Position numbers and translations under genes: made by a program. Of a DNA stretch of 64,000 bases, positions 55,520-64,000 are shown piece after piece (positions within the stretch are counted from its first letter, which is position 1; each line of letters begins with the position of its first letter). The notes beneath the pieces are model-generated. The model was not told the origin of the DNA. It worked only from the letters and a program-made list of their open reading frames with translations, and made no database searches. Source of the stretch: Bacillota bacterium (lineage in GTDB: Bacteria; Bacillota_A; Clostridia; Lachnospirales; Lachnospiraceae); assembly GCA_023407175.1 (NCBI GenBank), contig JAEYMU010000056.1, positions 1 through 64,000 of the forward strand, read 5' to 3'.

Positions 55520-56359
55520 TTATTGCCCCCTTTCAAATACACATTGGCCTGCAACCGACAGCATTTCCAGCGCCAGCTGCACAGACTCTATTTCCTCTAA
55601 GCCCCTGCCCAGCTCCTGTGCCAGAACCTGTCTAAGCTCAGTTATTTTTACTCTTCCGTTATTCTCTGCCGGTACGGTTACTGTGACCTTATCCGAGGTT
55701 CCCGGCCGGTATAAGGGCTCACCCTCATGTCCTTCGTCAATCCGGCGTACCTCCAATTTTCTTTGTGCATCCCGTGTTCCAAAGTGCAGCTCCTCCCGCG
55801 GTTCGTACATCCTGACCGTATCAATCTCACCTTCAAAGATGCAGATAAGAAGCTTGTCTGACAGCTTTTCCATCCGCAGAATATCTATTTGCCGATCCCC
55901 GTAAAATCCCTTGACCTCAATTCCCTTCCAGTTGGAAACCAGCTCAGACCTCATAAAAAACCCAGAAAGCACTGCAAAGGAGTCCCCTGCCGCTCTCCCC
56001 GTGTCACGCCTGTGGTTGGGATGCATTCTTTCATACCGCGGTACCCGGATCACTGCCTTGGCCCTTTTATACTGAACCGGCAATTGTGCCAGGCTGCGTG
56101 CCCTCTCCATATTTGTCAGGGCACCGATACTTGCAGCTCCATCTACCAGGGCCTGTATCCATTGCGGATCAAGAAAGAAAAAGCGTATGGATTCCATTGG
56201 CAGCTCCCGTTCATCGGCAACAAGATAGGACAAAGGAACCTCTCCCAACAATATCAGCTGTCCAAACCATTTTTGTACCTGCTCCGGCATGGGAAGTATC
56301 TCTCCGTTATTTGCCTCCCATAGCCTGCCTACCGATTTTTCCTGCCTCCAGCTTTTCAT
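55520..56359 (-). CDS. Protein of unknown family
   Basis: The 279-residue protein is not recognised. Residues 1-120 hold a WFGQLILLGEVPLSYLVADE segment and an IRFFFLDPQWIQALVDGA helix; the middle has GFFMRSELVSNWKGIEVKG and a long beta-rich stretch; the C-terminus ends in a helical EVLQLALEML-like region. No signal peptide or catalytic motif is seen. The start at 56359 (second of two adjacent ATGs) keeps a 5-base distance to GGAGG. It starts 14 bases after the 458-residue gene and is one base from the next, so it is tied to the operon. Confidence 0.7.
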   Translation of the reverse strand: MKSWRQEKSVGRLWEANNGEILPMPEQVQKWFGQLILLGEVPLSYLVADERELPMESIRFFFLDPQWIQALVDGAASIGALTNMERARSLAQLPVQYKRAKAVIRVPRYERMHPNHRRDTGRAAGDSFAVLSGFFMRSELVSNWKGIEVKGFYGDRQIDILRMEKLSDKLLICIFEGEIDTVRMYEPREELHFGTRDAQRKLEVRRIDEGHEGEPLYRPGTSDKVTVTVPAENNGRVKITELRQVLAQELGRGLEEIESVQLALEMLSVAGQCVFERGQ

Positions 56360-56373
56360 CATTACCTCCAATC

Positions 56374-57750
56374 TTAATGCCGTTTTGCGGCTTTGTTCTT
56401 CGGGTCCCTTGCTATCGGTGCAACCAGCATGTTTTCCATAACCTCACGGCACAGGGTATGCGCCCAGAAATCAACAATATCCCCCTGATCCATTTTCAAG
56501 GCCCGGTACAGACTGCCATCAAATACAGCCTTGCCGGCTGCGGCATGCAGCTGTCTGGCATTATCCCTTTTCCAGCGAAGATATGCCATGGCAATCGCCT
56601 TGTCCTTTAATATCAGAAGGCGGCCAAGCTGCCAGGCGCAGGAATAGGATACGTCCATAATACCGTTTACCGGATCATAGATCAGATAACCGTCCGCCGT
56701 ATTCTTTCCTGTGAATTCATTTCCTGAAGCAAAAGCCTGCTTCTCTTGGCGGCTGCTTTCTCCAGGGAAGCTGCTTTCCTGTGCCCGGTAAGGCAGCAGC
56801 GGCCCGCGGTAAAGCGAGACAGTCTCCTCTCCGGTTCTGGTAATATGACGAAGGGGGATTTGCCCGCGTTTTAAAATTTCATGGGTATTAATTGCAAGCG
56901 GTCCGCTGTCTATCTTCCTTATTATTTCCTTAAAATCCGCCTCGCCTCTTCGGGTGGAGTACACCTCCCAGCAAAACAGGGATACCAAACGAACCTGCTT
57001 ATATTCCTGCAGCTCTTGGTACTGTGCTCCCTCCGGCAGATATCCGCCGAAGCCCTCCAGGGAGACCAGATGCAGCGTGCTTTTTTGCAGGGTATCTTCT
57101 CCCGAAGGAATAAACCGGTTGGATACGACGACTGAGAAATATCCGTCCATTGCTGCCAGATTGTCATATTTATCATACAGGTCAACTGCCTTTACATGAG
57201 TGAGCAGTGCTATTTCCTCCTCTCTCGGCATCACCTGTTCATAGAGGGACAGGGGCAAATCCACAACACGGCAGATATCCTCCGGTTTTTCCGTACAAAG
57301 CGGAAGCTCCTTTAACGGATAAAAGATATCCGGCTGCTTCCCCTGGGTGTCCAGTAAATCCTTGATTGCAATTTCCTTTGCAGAGGCCCCCTCCGCGTCG
57401 GATATACAAATCAAAGCCAACCATGGCTTCCCGTCAGGCTCCTCTTCTTTGTTCCCTGTCTGCTTCCCCGGCAGTATAGAATTCTCCCAGGGATAGGTTT
57501 TCTTCTTCAAGGTAATATGACCGATACTGTCCGCATAATTTCCATTTGCATTGACAGCCGGATACAATGCCTGAATTTCTTCGGCCGGCAGACTAAAATG
57601 TGCACCCTTAACATGAAAATCCATCTGCGTTGTAAATGTATCCGAAGCGGGACTTGTGATATTCTGCCTGACAACCACCGAGCAGGCTCCGTTCTCCACC
57701 GGCGGCAGACATAGCTTAATCAGCTTAAAACGTTCATTTTCCATATTCAA
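56374..57750 (-). CDS. Protein of unknown family
   Basis: The 458-residue protein is not recognised. It shows PAVNANGNYADSIGHITLKK and PWENSILPG near residues 70-95, a PWLALICISD strand, and a C-terminal helical region (about 355-458). No membrane segment is seen. I start it at TTG 57750, which overlaps the previous stop (TTGA) and has a well-placed GGGGG site; the ATG at 57744 is the alternative and shortens it by two residues. It is the second gene of the eight-gene operon. Confidence 0.7.
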   Translation of the reverse strand: MNMENERFKLIKLCLPPVENGACSVVVRQNITSPASDTFTTQMDFHVKGAHFSLPAEEIQALYPAVNANGNYADSIGHITLKKKTYPWENSILPGKQTGNKEEEPDGKPWLALICISDAEGASAKEIAIKDLLDTQGKQPDIFYPLKELPLCTEKPEDICRVVDLPLSLYEQVMPREEEIALLTHVKAVDLYDKYDNLAAMDGYFSVVVSNRFIPSGEDTLQKSTLHLVSLEGFGGYLPEGAQYQELQEYKQVRLVSLFCWEVYSTRRGEADFKEIIRKIDSGPLAINTHEILKRGQIPLRHITRTGEETVSLYRGPLLPYRAQESSFPGESSRQEKQAFASGNEFTGKNTADGYLIYDPVNGIMDVSYSCAWQLGRLLILKDKAIAMAYLRWKRDNARQLHAAAGKAVFDGSLYRALKMDQGDIVDFWAHTLCREVMENMLVAPIARDPKNKAAKRH

Positions 57751-60700
57751 ATCATTACCCCCAATACCATTTCCTCGGCAAAGATGTTATCTGCTTCCTT
57801 CGCCATCCCCCCGAGATCAATCTTCGTGTTAAAATCAAACCCAGCTTCACAAAAGCCTTTGATCAGGCTTTCCCGGGCCTTGCTTACCGCCTCGCTCATA
57901 ACTGTCCGGGCAAATTCTTCAATCGGGTTATCCTGTTCATGGGCTGGAAGCTGCCACACAGGATTCCAGTCAAATTTTCTTTCAATGCAGGAAAATACCG
58001 ACAGCTTATCCAGATCAATATACCCTTTCTTAGGAAAGGCACTGGTTTCCCTTACGACCGGACGAATACGGATACCTGTTGCAACTCCCTGCAGTAATTC
58101 TTCCTTTGTCTTTCTTAGCCCCCAGACTGCGGTCGGAAGGTTTTCATAGGCTGGCTCGCATTCCCAGGTAAGCGTCTCGGCTGTGGGATGAAGCAGCGTA
58201 ACCGTCAGCTCCGACTGCAGCGTCTTTCCTTCTCCCATTGGCAGGATACCGACAGCCGGCATATCCGGTCTTAAGGTAATCGGGTTGTTATTCACGATGA
58301 TTTTTGTTACCGGAACCGCAGATTTAATCAAAAATTCCACTTTTTCAGGGGAAACAACCGGGATCGTAGCCTGAGCTGCACTGTCCTCTCCCCGCTGTCC
58401 GTCCGTAACCGCTATGGATAGGGGCATGTTCTGCTCTGTCTGCCCGTTAGCGGACAGCTTTCCGCCCCCTGCTTCCTTCTGCGGAAGAAAGGACTCGGCA
58501 AATTCCGTCCATTTTAAATCCGGCGGACGTTCTGAGTCTGCTCCAAATTTGATGGTGAAGGATATGATATAGAGTGAGATACGCGCCGTACCGCTGAACT
58601 GCGGCCCCCAGATGTGCAGCCCCGCAGACAGCTCCAACTTGATCGTTGTCCTGACAAATAATAAATTCACCCGGACCGCAACTCCAAATCCGATAAACAG
58701 GCTCACATCATAAAAGAATGGCTTCCAGGCCAGATAGAAGTCTGCTTTTGCCACAAACCATGCACTGACACAGCCACTGGAATATACCGCACTAAGTCTT
58801 CCTCCTGCCATTAAGGCGCTGGGAGTAAGTGCAAAGTAGAGATCACCGCTTAGACTCAACTCCCCTGTCACATCCCAATGAAAGCCAAGTCTTGGCACAT
58901 CGGGATAATGGGCGGGCTTTATATAGTTTGGATGATAGCCACCCAGGGTAAGTACAAAATCACCTGCATGCTCACCTGAAAACCATACATAGAAAGCAAA
59001 GCCTCCGGTAAGCTTGCATTTTTTCGATAATATATAGGATTCAGAGGTCAGCTTGGCAATCAGGGAAAACAATCCGTCCCTGGGAGAAAAAGTAGCCTTC
59101 AAGGCCAACTGCGCATAGGCAAGAGGCTCCACCTCCTTTGGCAGGCAGGGAGGCACGCTAAGCTCCGACAGACCAAGCAGATTAATCTCGGTGTAGTTGC
59201 CGAAGGTGACCGTAAGCAGCGCAAAGGACTCAATAATCCGAAATGAGGTGAACTTGACACCGGCAGCAAGAAAGGTCTGTCCCTTTCTGACACTGATATT
59301 CTCCTTCAGCTTCGTGAGCATGTTATTTTTGTCAATTCTTCCAATCGCTCCGCTCACCAGTGGAAAGTCTGCCACCTTATCGACAGAAGGAACGTTCACC
59401 TGCATATTATAGCCAAAGCCTGCGGCAATCCCGGTTACAAAGAAAATCGGAGGGCCTCCGATATTTTTGTTAAGCAAAGCATAAACGAGCAGAGAATCTC
59501 CGCTGTAGCTTCCGATTGCAAACAGGGATAGATCCCCTGCCTTCAGCAGAAGCTTTCCATCATAGCACTCCGCATTGCCCAGAGTGGATTTCATGAAGGC
59601 TCCTGAGATTGCCACAGTACCGTTATCAAAATCGATTCCCATACCGGACAGATAAAAGGAGATATCTCCGGGAGAATTTAGCTTAAACCCGATTCCAAGG
59701 CCCATCAGGCTTATCCCGATTGGTTTTACCGCAAGTGATGCATCCAGTACAAAAGCGATGCTGCCCTCGCGAAAGCCGATACCGAAGCGATAGAATTCAA
59801 AGATGCCAAGTGTTTTATTAATCGGAATCCATTTCGTCAAAGCATCCGCAGAATTGTCAGCGCGGCATTCAATAAGCCTTTGCTCCTCCTGATGATAGAG
59901 CTGCAGCACAAAGGGTTCTCCGAATATTTTACCAAGCAGGGCGACCCCGCTTAAGGTGTGAAGCTGCGGCTGCTCCTTGGAGGAGGCCAGAAGCTCCAGC
60001 TGCTCCACTGCAAGACTGTCCAGCAGATGCAGGTAGGTACCTACCAGAGGCAGCATGGATAGGGTGATTTTATCCTTCAGCTTTATATCAGCCTCATAAT
60101 CCTTATCGCTTACCGTAAGGCGAATGCTTCCGAATTTTCCGGAGCTTACAGTAATCGTCAGTTCCTTCTCATCTATCTTATACTGCATATCAACGCTGCT
60201 AATGCCGACATCCAGGCTGGTTATGATCTGCGGTATCTCCCGTACACCAAAGCACGAAAGAATTCCCGTCAGTGTAATAGCCTCTCCCTCATGAAGGGGT
60301 GCCCATTTTACTGTTACACTGTTATTCTTTGTACTGTTATCAAATAAGTACTCAACCGTAAACCTGCTTTCCTCAATCTCAAGAGCACCAAAAAAGCGTC
60401 CCCGATAGCTTCTTACGTTATTTTTCAGCTCGGAGACTATACTGATTTCAGCCTCAATCTGAAAGAGCTTATCAAGAATTGTATCCGGTGTCTTGCCTGT
60501 AATCTTTGTCTTTGCAGCCGCGAAGAAGCGCTTATTGGTAAGTCCAAATTCCACCTGTACACCGTATAGCAGGATTTGGGGCAGGGGAAGCGTAACTGCT
60601 GTTGTAAGTCCCAGCAATTTCGCAAGACTGATAAACAGCTGATCGAGATGCACCTCTTCCATCGGCGGAAAGCCGCCGCTTAGGGTCCATCCATCCCCCG

Positions 60701-61865
60701 TAGAATAAATTCCTCCCAGCCTTACTTCAAAATCAGATATCCTGATGGTTCCCAATAAAAGCAACTGAATTTGCTGTCCCTCAGATACCGCCTGCCGCTG
60801 AAAGCCCAGATACAAATCCTTTACGGAAATTCCCGGAATGCCAAAGAAGCTCCACTCCTCCGTTGTGGCAATTGTAACCGAAAAAGAGTTTAAGCTTTGC
60901 AGGGTAGCAGGCACACTCAGGGTAAACAGCAGCAGCTTTAGGCTTTTCCGGCTGACAAGCTCCGGCGGAAAGAAAGATACCATATCAGTAATTCCAAGCA
61001 GACCTGCGACATCGGAAAGAGACGGCAGGAGGCAGCCATCTGTGCCAGTATCCACGCCCAAATCAAAGCCTCCGTTACGAAAGCGCAGGAATACGGGCAA
61101 TTCTGTAGTACCTATCCTTAGATTGCCTTTCAGTGTGAAGGAATAGCTGGTGTTACTTTTTTGCAGCACAATACCCAAGTCCTCAATACCAAACTGATCT
61201 GTAATCTTAAGTGCACAGCCGGTTGTCACATCCACCAGCAGCTTATCCCATAGGTCGGTGCCTCTTTCTTCATATTCCATGATTAACTTTTGGAAGCTTA
61301 TATCAGGAAGAATTTCAACAGGAATGCCCAGCTTTGCAAAGGAATCCAGTATCCGAAGGAGTTCCCTCGAGCTTGTCTCCCCTTCCAGCGTAAACTTAAC
61401 ACTCCATTTATGTTCCTCGGTGTTATATTCACCTGCCGCCTGAAATACCAACTGTGCAAGGCACAAGCTTCCGCTTATATTTCCGGTAATTTTTCCGGTA
61501 TCCAAAAAACGCTTAAAGTTTCGAGTCACTTCCGACAGGCAAAATAGCTCCTCAAAATCCAACGGCATAAGCCAGTCCTTTGGCATGACGGCACTTATGG
61601 AACAGCTCAGCTTCTGATCCTTTTCCTGTGAAAAGACTGTACTGATCTTTACTCCGGGCTGACCTTCCAGGCCGACAGTACCCTCAAGCAGGATTTTATC
61701 GGTAAAACTGTAGGAAATATTCTCAAGCTGTAGGGAAATAATTTGAAATGCTTCGTTAAGAAGTGCAGAAATATCCTTGGTATCTGTGGTTGTTTCGTCA
61801 CATAGACAAAAGGACTTACCCTTAATATTTGCTTCGATCCTTCTGGCAATATCCTTTAACTCCAT
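57747..61865 (-). CDS. DUF6603-type large beta-rich protein
   Basis: The 1372-residue protein is built almost wholly of beta strands that repeat a similar amphipathic pattern (for example FSLNGxxFxxG and SFYLSGMGIDFDN). The region about 700-1170 matches the DUF6603 type (GFREGSIAF, GPPIFFVTG, GLHIWGPQFSG). The C-terminal 200 residues are less regular and contain a helical end. No signal peptide is present. DUF6603 has no established function; the long hydrophobic-faced beta sheet suggests a channel, groove or lipid-contacting structure, which is inference. It is the first gene of the operon, started by AAAGGAG after a near-consensus promoter. Confidence 0.78.
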   Translation of the reverse strand: MELKDIARRIEANIKGKSFCLCDETTTDTKDISALLNEAFQIISLQLENISYSFTDKILLEGTVGLEGQPGVKISTVFSQEKDQKLSCSISAVMPKDWLMPLDFEELFCLSEVTRNFKRFLDTGKITGNISGSLCLAQLVFQAAGEYNTEEHKWSVKFTLEGETSSRELLRILDSFAKLGIPVEILPDISFQKLIMEYEERGTDLWDKLLVDVTTGCALKITDQFGIEDLGIVLQKSNTSYSFTLKGNLRIGTTELPVFLRFRNGGFDLGVDTGTDGCLLPSLSDVAGLLGITDMVSFFPPELVSRKSLKLLLFTLSVPATLQSLNSFSVTIATTEEWSFFGIPGISVKDLYLGFQRQAVSEGQQIQLLLLGTIRISDFEVRLGGIYSTGDGWTLSGGFPPMEEVHLDQLFISLAKLLGLTTAVTLPLPQILLYGVQVEFGLTNKRFFAAAKTKITGKTPDTILDKLFQIEAEISIVSELKNNVRSYRGRFFGALEIEESRFTVEYLFDNSTKNNSVTVKWAPLHEGEAITLTGILSCFGVREIPQIITSLDVGISSVDMQYKIDEKELTITVSSGKFGSIRLTVSDKDYEADIKLKDKITLSMLPLVGTYLHLLDSLAVEQLELLASSKEQPQLHTLSGVALLGKIFGEPFVLQLYHQEEQRLIECRADNSADALTKWIPINKTLGIFEFYRFGIGFREGSIAFVLDASLAVKPIGISLMGLGIGFKLNSPGDISFYLSGMGIDFDNGTVAISGAFMKSTLGNAECYDGKLLLKAGDLSLFAIGSYSGDSLLVYALLNKNIGGPPIFFVTGIAAGFGYNMQVNVPSVDKVADFPLVSGAIGRIDKNNMLTKLKENISVRKGQTFLAAGVKFTSFRIIESFALLTVTFGNYTEINLLGLSELSVPPCLPKEVEPLAYAQLALKATFSPRDGLFSLIAKLTSESYILSKKCKLTGGFAFYVWFSGEHAGDFVLTLGGYHPNYIKPAHYPDVPRLGFHWDVTGELSLSGDLYFALTPSALMAGGRLSAVYSSGCVSAWFVAKADFYLAWKPFFYDVSLFIGFGVAVRVNLLFVRTTIKLELSAGLHIWGPQFSGTARISLYIISFTIKFGADSERPPDLKWTEFAESFLPQKEAGGGKLSANGQTEQNMPLSIAVTDGQRGEDSAAQATIPVVSPEKVEFLIKSAVPVTKIIVNNNPITLRPDMPAVGILPMGEGKTLQSELTVTLLHPTAETLTWECEPAYENLPTAVWGLRKTKEELLQGVATGIRIRPVVRETSAFPKKGYIDLDKLSVFSCIERKFDWNPVWQLPAHEQDNPIEEFARTVMSEAVSKARESLIKGFCEAGFDFNTKIDLGGMAKEADNIFAEEMVLGVMI

Positions 61866-61973
61866 TTTTCACTCCTTTCTTTTCCAAATAATTGGAAGGT
61901 GTAATGGAAGGCATTATGTGTTTATGCATCATATCAGCAAACACTTAATGGCATAAATTATAATATTATGTAA

Positions 61974-62002
61974 ATTGTAACATTGTTTTAAGGCGATATC
62001 AA
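61974..62002 (-). promoter_or_regulatory. Promoter of the eight-gene operon
   Basis: On the minus strand, -35 TTGATA (62002-61997), a 17-base spacer and -10 TACAAT (61979-61974), each one base from consensus. Start of transcription would be about 100 bases before the DUF6603 gene. No operator palindrome is obvious. Confidence 0.55.
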
Positions 62003-62123
62003 CATTATTTTCTATTTTTATCCTTTTTCTAAGCATTTTCAGTATAAAATTACATTTTATTCTAGGTAAAAATCAGTATTTTCCTTAAGTTTTTGATTGT
62101 ATGCTTTTTTGATTGTATCCAAT

Positions 62124-62159
62124 AAAAAATCACCCGTAAAAATAAATTCCGGGTGATTT
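62124..62159 (-). terminator. Terminator of the DUF454 gene
   Basis: A minus-strand stem AAATCACCCG / CGGGTGATTT is followed by TTTATT. It lies 10 bases after the stop codon. Confidence 0.8.
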
Positions 62160-62168
62160 GACCATTTA

Positions 62169-62561
62169 TTAATGATGTGTTGTTTCGCTTTCCTGCACTG
62201 TCTTGATGCGAAATAAAAAGTAATAATAATGGAAAAGCGCGATAAGGATTATAGCGGCCTTCGCATGCCAGATGGGAGCAAAAAGAAATCCTATGAAGAA
62301 CAGGATGCTTATTGTGCTCAGCACCGATACCTTTGCCTTTTTGGTCATCTCCTTTTGTTTTATGGTTTTCTCTATATACCTTTTATATAGCCTTGTAGCA
62401 GCAAACCATCGATGGAACTTCTCAGATCCCTTTGCAAACAATGCTGCCGCCATCAATAAAAAAGGTGTTGTGGGTAATAACGGTATTGCAACTCCGATTA
62501 ACCCAATTCCTAAAAAAGCAAAACCTAAGGCAACACATATTCCATTTATTATCCGTCTCAT
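62169..62561 (-). CDS. DUF454 (YbaN) family membrane protein
   Basis: The 130-residue product has an N-terminal hydrophobic hairpin (GLIGVAIPLLPTTPFLLMAA, the DUF454 signature), a charged middle (FHRWFAATRLYKRYIEK) and two more membrane segments. Members are small inner-membrane proteins of unknown role. I start it at 62561, which has AGGGGAA upstream, not ten codons earlier. It is flanked by the oligopeptide-type ABC genes and by the eight-gene operon and has its own terminator. Confidence 0.85.
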   Translation of the reverse strand: MRRIINGICVALGFAFLGIGLIGVAIPLLPTTPFLLMAAALFAKGSEKFHRWFAATRLYKRYIEKTIKQKEMTKKAKVSVLSTISILFFIGFLFAPIWHAKAAIILIALFHYYYFLFRIKTVQESETTHH

Positions 62562-62631
62562 ATTCTTCCCCTGTTTTCCATTGGTCAGCACTATCTAATC
62601 AATGTTAGAATACAATAACTTTCTATTATTT

Positions 62632-63525
62632 TCAATTATTTTTATTATTCCTTCCCTCCTTTTTTGAGGTTGGATCGACTGCATCCCGCAGGGCATCCCC
62701 GATAAAGCTGATGGATATAACAAGTATAATAATCAAGGTCCCTGCCGGAATCCACAGCCAGGGCTTCGAAGTCAGTATCGTAAGGGACTGTGCACCGTTC
62801 AGCATATTGCCAAGGCTTGCCGTAGGGGGCTGAACACCGAGACCGAGAAAGCTTAAGGCCGCTTCGTCAAGCATGGACAGCGCAATCACCGAGGTTGCAT
62901 AAACCAAAATCGGTGCAACCGTATTGGGCAATATTTCAGAAAACAGAAGATATCTTTTCGGCATCCCTGCCACGATACTCCCCTTCACAAAATTGGTTTC
63001 CCGAAGACTAAGCACATTTCCCCTGACCAATCTTGCAATTCCCGGCCAGTCTACAAATCCGAGAATTAAAATAATATTCCAAAGTCCCGGCTTAAAGATG
63101 GCAGCCGCAACCAGAACGAGCAATATATAGGGAAAGGACATCACCATATCCGTAAAGCGCATAATTATCATATCCGCTACACCCCCGAAATAACCGGAGA
63201 TCAGTCCCAGAACAACTCCGATTATCGTAGATATGAGTGTTGCCAGCACTCCAACCAGCAAGGATATTCTGGTTGCATATAAAAGCCGGCTTAATACATC
63301 CCTGCCGATTTGATCCGTACCCAGCAGGTGTTTTATACTTGGTGCTCCGCTGAAGGTACCCACCAGCTCATTGGGACCATAGGGTGCAAGGATCGGTGCC
63401 AAAAGCGCCGCCGCCACGATAATGCCAAGCACTATCGTACTGGCAAGGCCCAACCGATGCCGGACAAAACGCCGTACGATTGTTTTATAATATTTTTCAC
63501 TTTCTAAATTAATTTTTCCTGGCAT
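62632..63525 (-). CDS. Oligopeptide/nickel ABC transporter permease (OppC/DppC type)
   Basis: The 297-residue protein has the N-terminal cytoplasmic arm (ESEKYYKTIVRRFVRHRLG), six membrane helices and the family loop LGTDQIGRDVLSRLLYATRIS, with the EAA-like segment DEAALSFLGLGVQPP. It forms the peptide (or nickel/other) channel together with the partly seen OppB-type subunit 18 bases upstream. Substrate and the ATPase/binding-protein genes lie outside the window. Confidence 0.92.
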   Translation of the reverse strand: MPGKINLESEKYYKTIVRRFVRHRLGLASTIVLGIIVAAALLAPILAPYGPNELVGTFSGAPSIKHLLGTDQIGRDVLSRLLYATRISLLVGVLATLISTIIGVVLGLISGYFGGVADMIIMRFTDMVMSFPYILLVLVAAAIFKPGLWNIILILGFVDWPGIARLVRGNVLSLRETNFVKGSIVAGMPKRYLLFSEILPNTVAPILVYATSVIALSMLDEAALSFLGLGVQPPTASLGNMLNGAQSLTILTSKPWLWIPAGTLIIILVISISFIGDALRDAVDPTSKKEGRNNKNN

Positions 63526-63543
63526 GGTCTTCTCCTTCCGCTG

Positions 63544-64000
63544 CTACTTTAGTTGAATGGTCGGGTCAACAACCGCATATAAAATATCCGTAATCAGATT
63601 AGCCAGCAGCACCAGGATTGCCGACAGCAGGCAGACACCCATAATCACCGGATAATCACGGCTGATGATTGAATTCATCGTCATAAGTCCCAGCCCCGGC
63701 CAGGAGAACACCTGCTCGACGATGATGGAATAGCCAAATAAGGAGGCCATCTCCATTCCTATGACGGTAACAATCGGAAGCAGGGCATTTCTTAGGGCAT
63801 GCTTATTAATTACCTTGAAGCTGCCGATGCCCTTCGCACGTGCTGTCCGCAGATAGTCCTTCTGGAGGATTTCAAGCACGGCGCTTCGGATATAACGGAT
63901 ATTGGTTCCCGCGATTGAGGTTGCAAGAACAATGACCGGCATAATCATATGCCGCACAACATCGACGAAGCCTCCCCCAGTCCCAAGTGAAGTCATTCCG
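63544..64000 (-). CDS. Oligopeptide ABC transporter permease (OppB/DppB type), C-terminal part
   Basis: The frame enters from the right edge; at least 152 codons of about 315 are present. It has the family segment RYIRSAVLEILQKDYLRTAR and AKGIGSFKVINKHALRNALLP, and ends LYAVVDPTIQLK, as OppB/DppB proteins do. The true start lies beyond 64000; an internal Met at 63996 should not be used. Confidence 0.88.
   Translation of the reverse strand, partial: GMTSLGTGGGFVDVVRHMIMPVIVLATSIAGTNIRYIRSAVLEILQKDYLRTARAKGIGSFKVINKHALRNALLPIVTVIGMEMASLFGYSIIVEQVFSWPGLGLMTMNSIISRDYPVIMGVCLLSAILVLLANLITDILYAVVDPTIQLK

Larger units (their letters stand above)
61866..62168. other. Intergenic region upstream of the eight-gene operon
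   Basis: This 303-base AT-rich stretch holds the operon promoter (61974-62002), an approximately 100-base 5' leader without a strong hairpin, and the terminator of the DUF454 gene. I see no coding frame. Confidence 0.55.

Noticed and set aside
46383..61865. Contractile injection system or phage tail
   Set aside because: No sheath, tube, baseplate, tape measure or AAA+ assembly gene is seen; only the presence of large structural proteins is similar.
46383..61865. Polymorphic toxin/immunity locus
   Set aside because: There is no secretion signal, no repeat-anchored toxin and no small immunity gene next to the Hint protein.

Overview
The window looks like chromosomal DNA of an anaerobic, plant-glycan-using Clostridia bacterium, probably Lachnospiraceae. 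The evidence is strong AGGAGG-type ribosome binding sites, low-to-medium GC, several glycoside hydrolases of families found in that group, a Cache-type chemoreceptor, a lipoprotein-dependent sugar ABC importer, and a repeat-rich surface protein with InlB-like repeats. I assign no species. I see no rRNA, tRNA, CRISPR array, phage structural gene or transposase.

Layout. 1-1 kb: the 5' part of a Thr/Asn-repeat gene cut by the left edge, and a small, probably frameshifted gene. 1-14 kb: a PhzF-like enzyme, a large MalT-type LuxR regulator, an ABC-2 export operon behind a TetR-like operator, a TIGR00300 (LOR/SDH-like) enzyme, a MerR-controlled heterodimeric ABC exporter and an iron-dependent alcohol dehydrogenase. 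14-23 kb: hemicellulose or glycan use, with an MFS carrier, GH3, GH27, an AraC regulator, GH29 and GH43. 23-28 kb: a chemoreceptor and an unusual zinc phospholipase C-like/PLAT/jacalin-like protein. 28-36.6 kb: a 1563-residue surface protein with a DUF2442 gene, a response regulator and a convergent histidine kinase, and a short MGMT-type protein. 36.7-46.3 kb: a LacI-controlled fructan locus (sugar importer, two GH32-type enzymes, GH172, fructokinase), probably for inulin/sucrose fructosides and possibly difructose anhydrides. 62-64 kb: a DUF454 membrane protein and the start of an oligopeptide-type ABC importer cut by the right edge.

The most unusual region is 46.4-61.9 kb. Eight genes on the minus strand, tightly packed with 4-base overlaps, follow one good promoter (61974-62002) and end at one strong terminator (46329-46367). 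In transcription order they encode a 1372-residue DUF6603-type beta-rich protein, two proteins of unknown family (458 and 279 residues), a 1133-residue protein with a central coiled coil, a 588-residue protein with Ig-like segments and a propeller-like C-terminal half, a GGN-repeat protein, a protein carrying an intein-like Hint domain, and a ComEC-type metallo-beta-lactamase-fold protein. None has a recognisable signal peptide. This gene set matches no system I can name; it is the best candidate here for an undescribed multi-protein system. Its function is not established by sequence alone.

A dispersed imperfect palindrome links two distant regions: about 52 bases at 14078-14129 recur in a roughly 98-base palindromic element at 50255-50352, inside the eight-gene operon.
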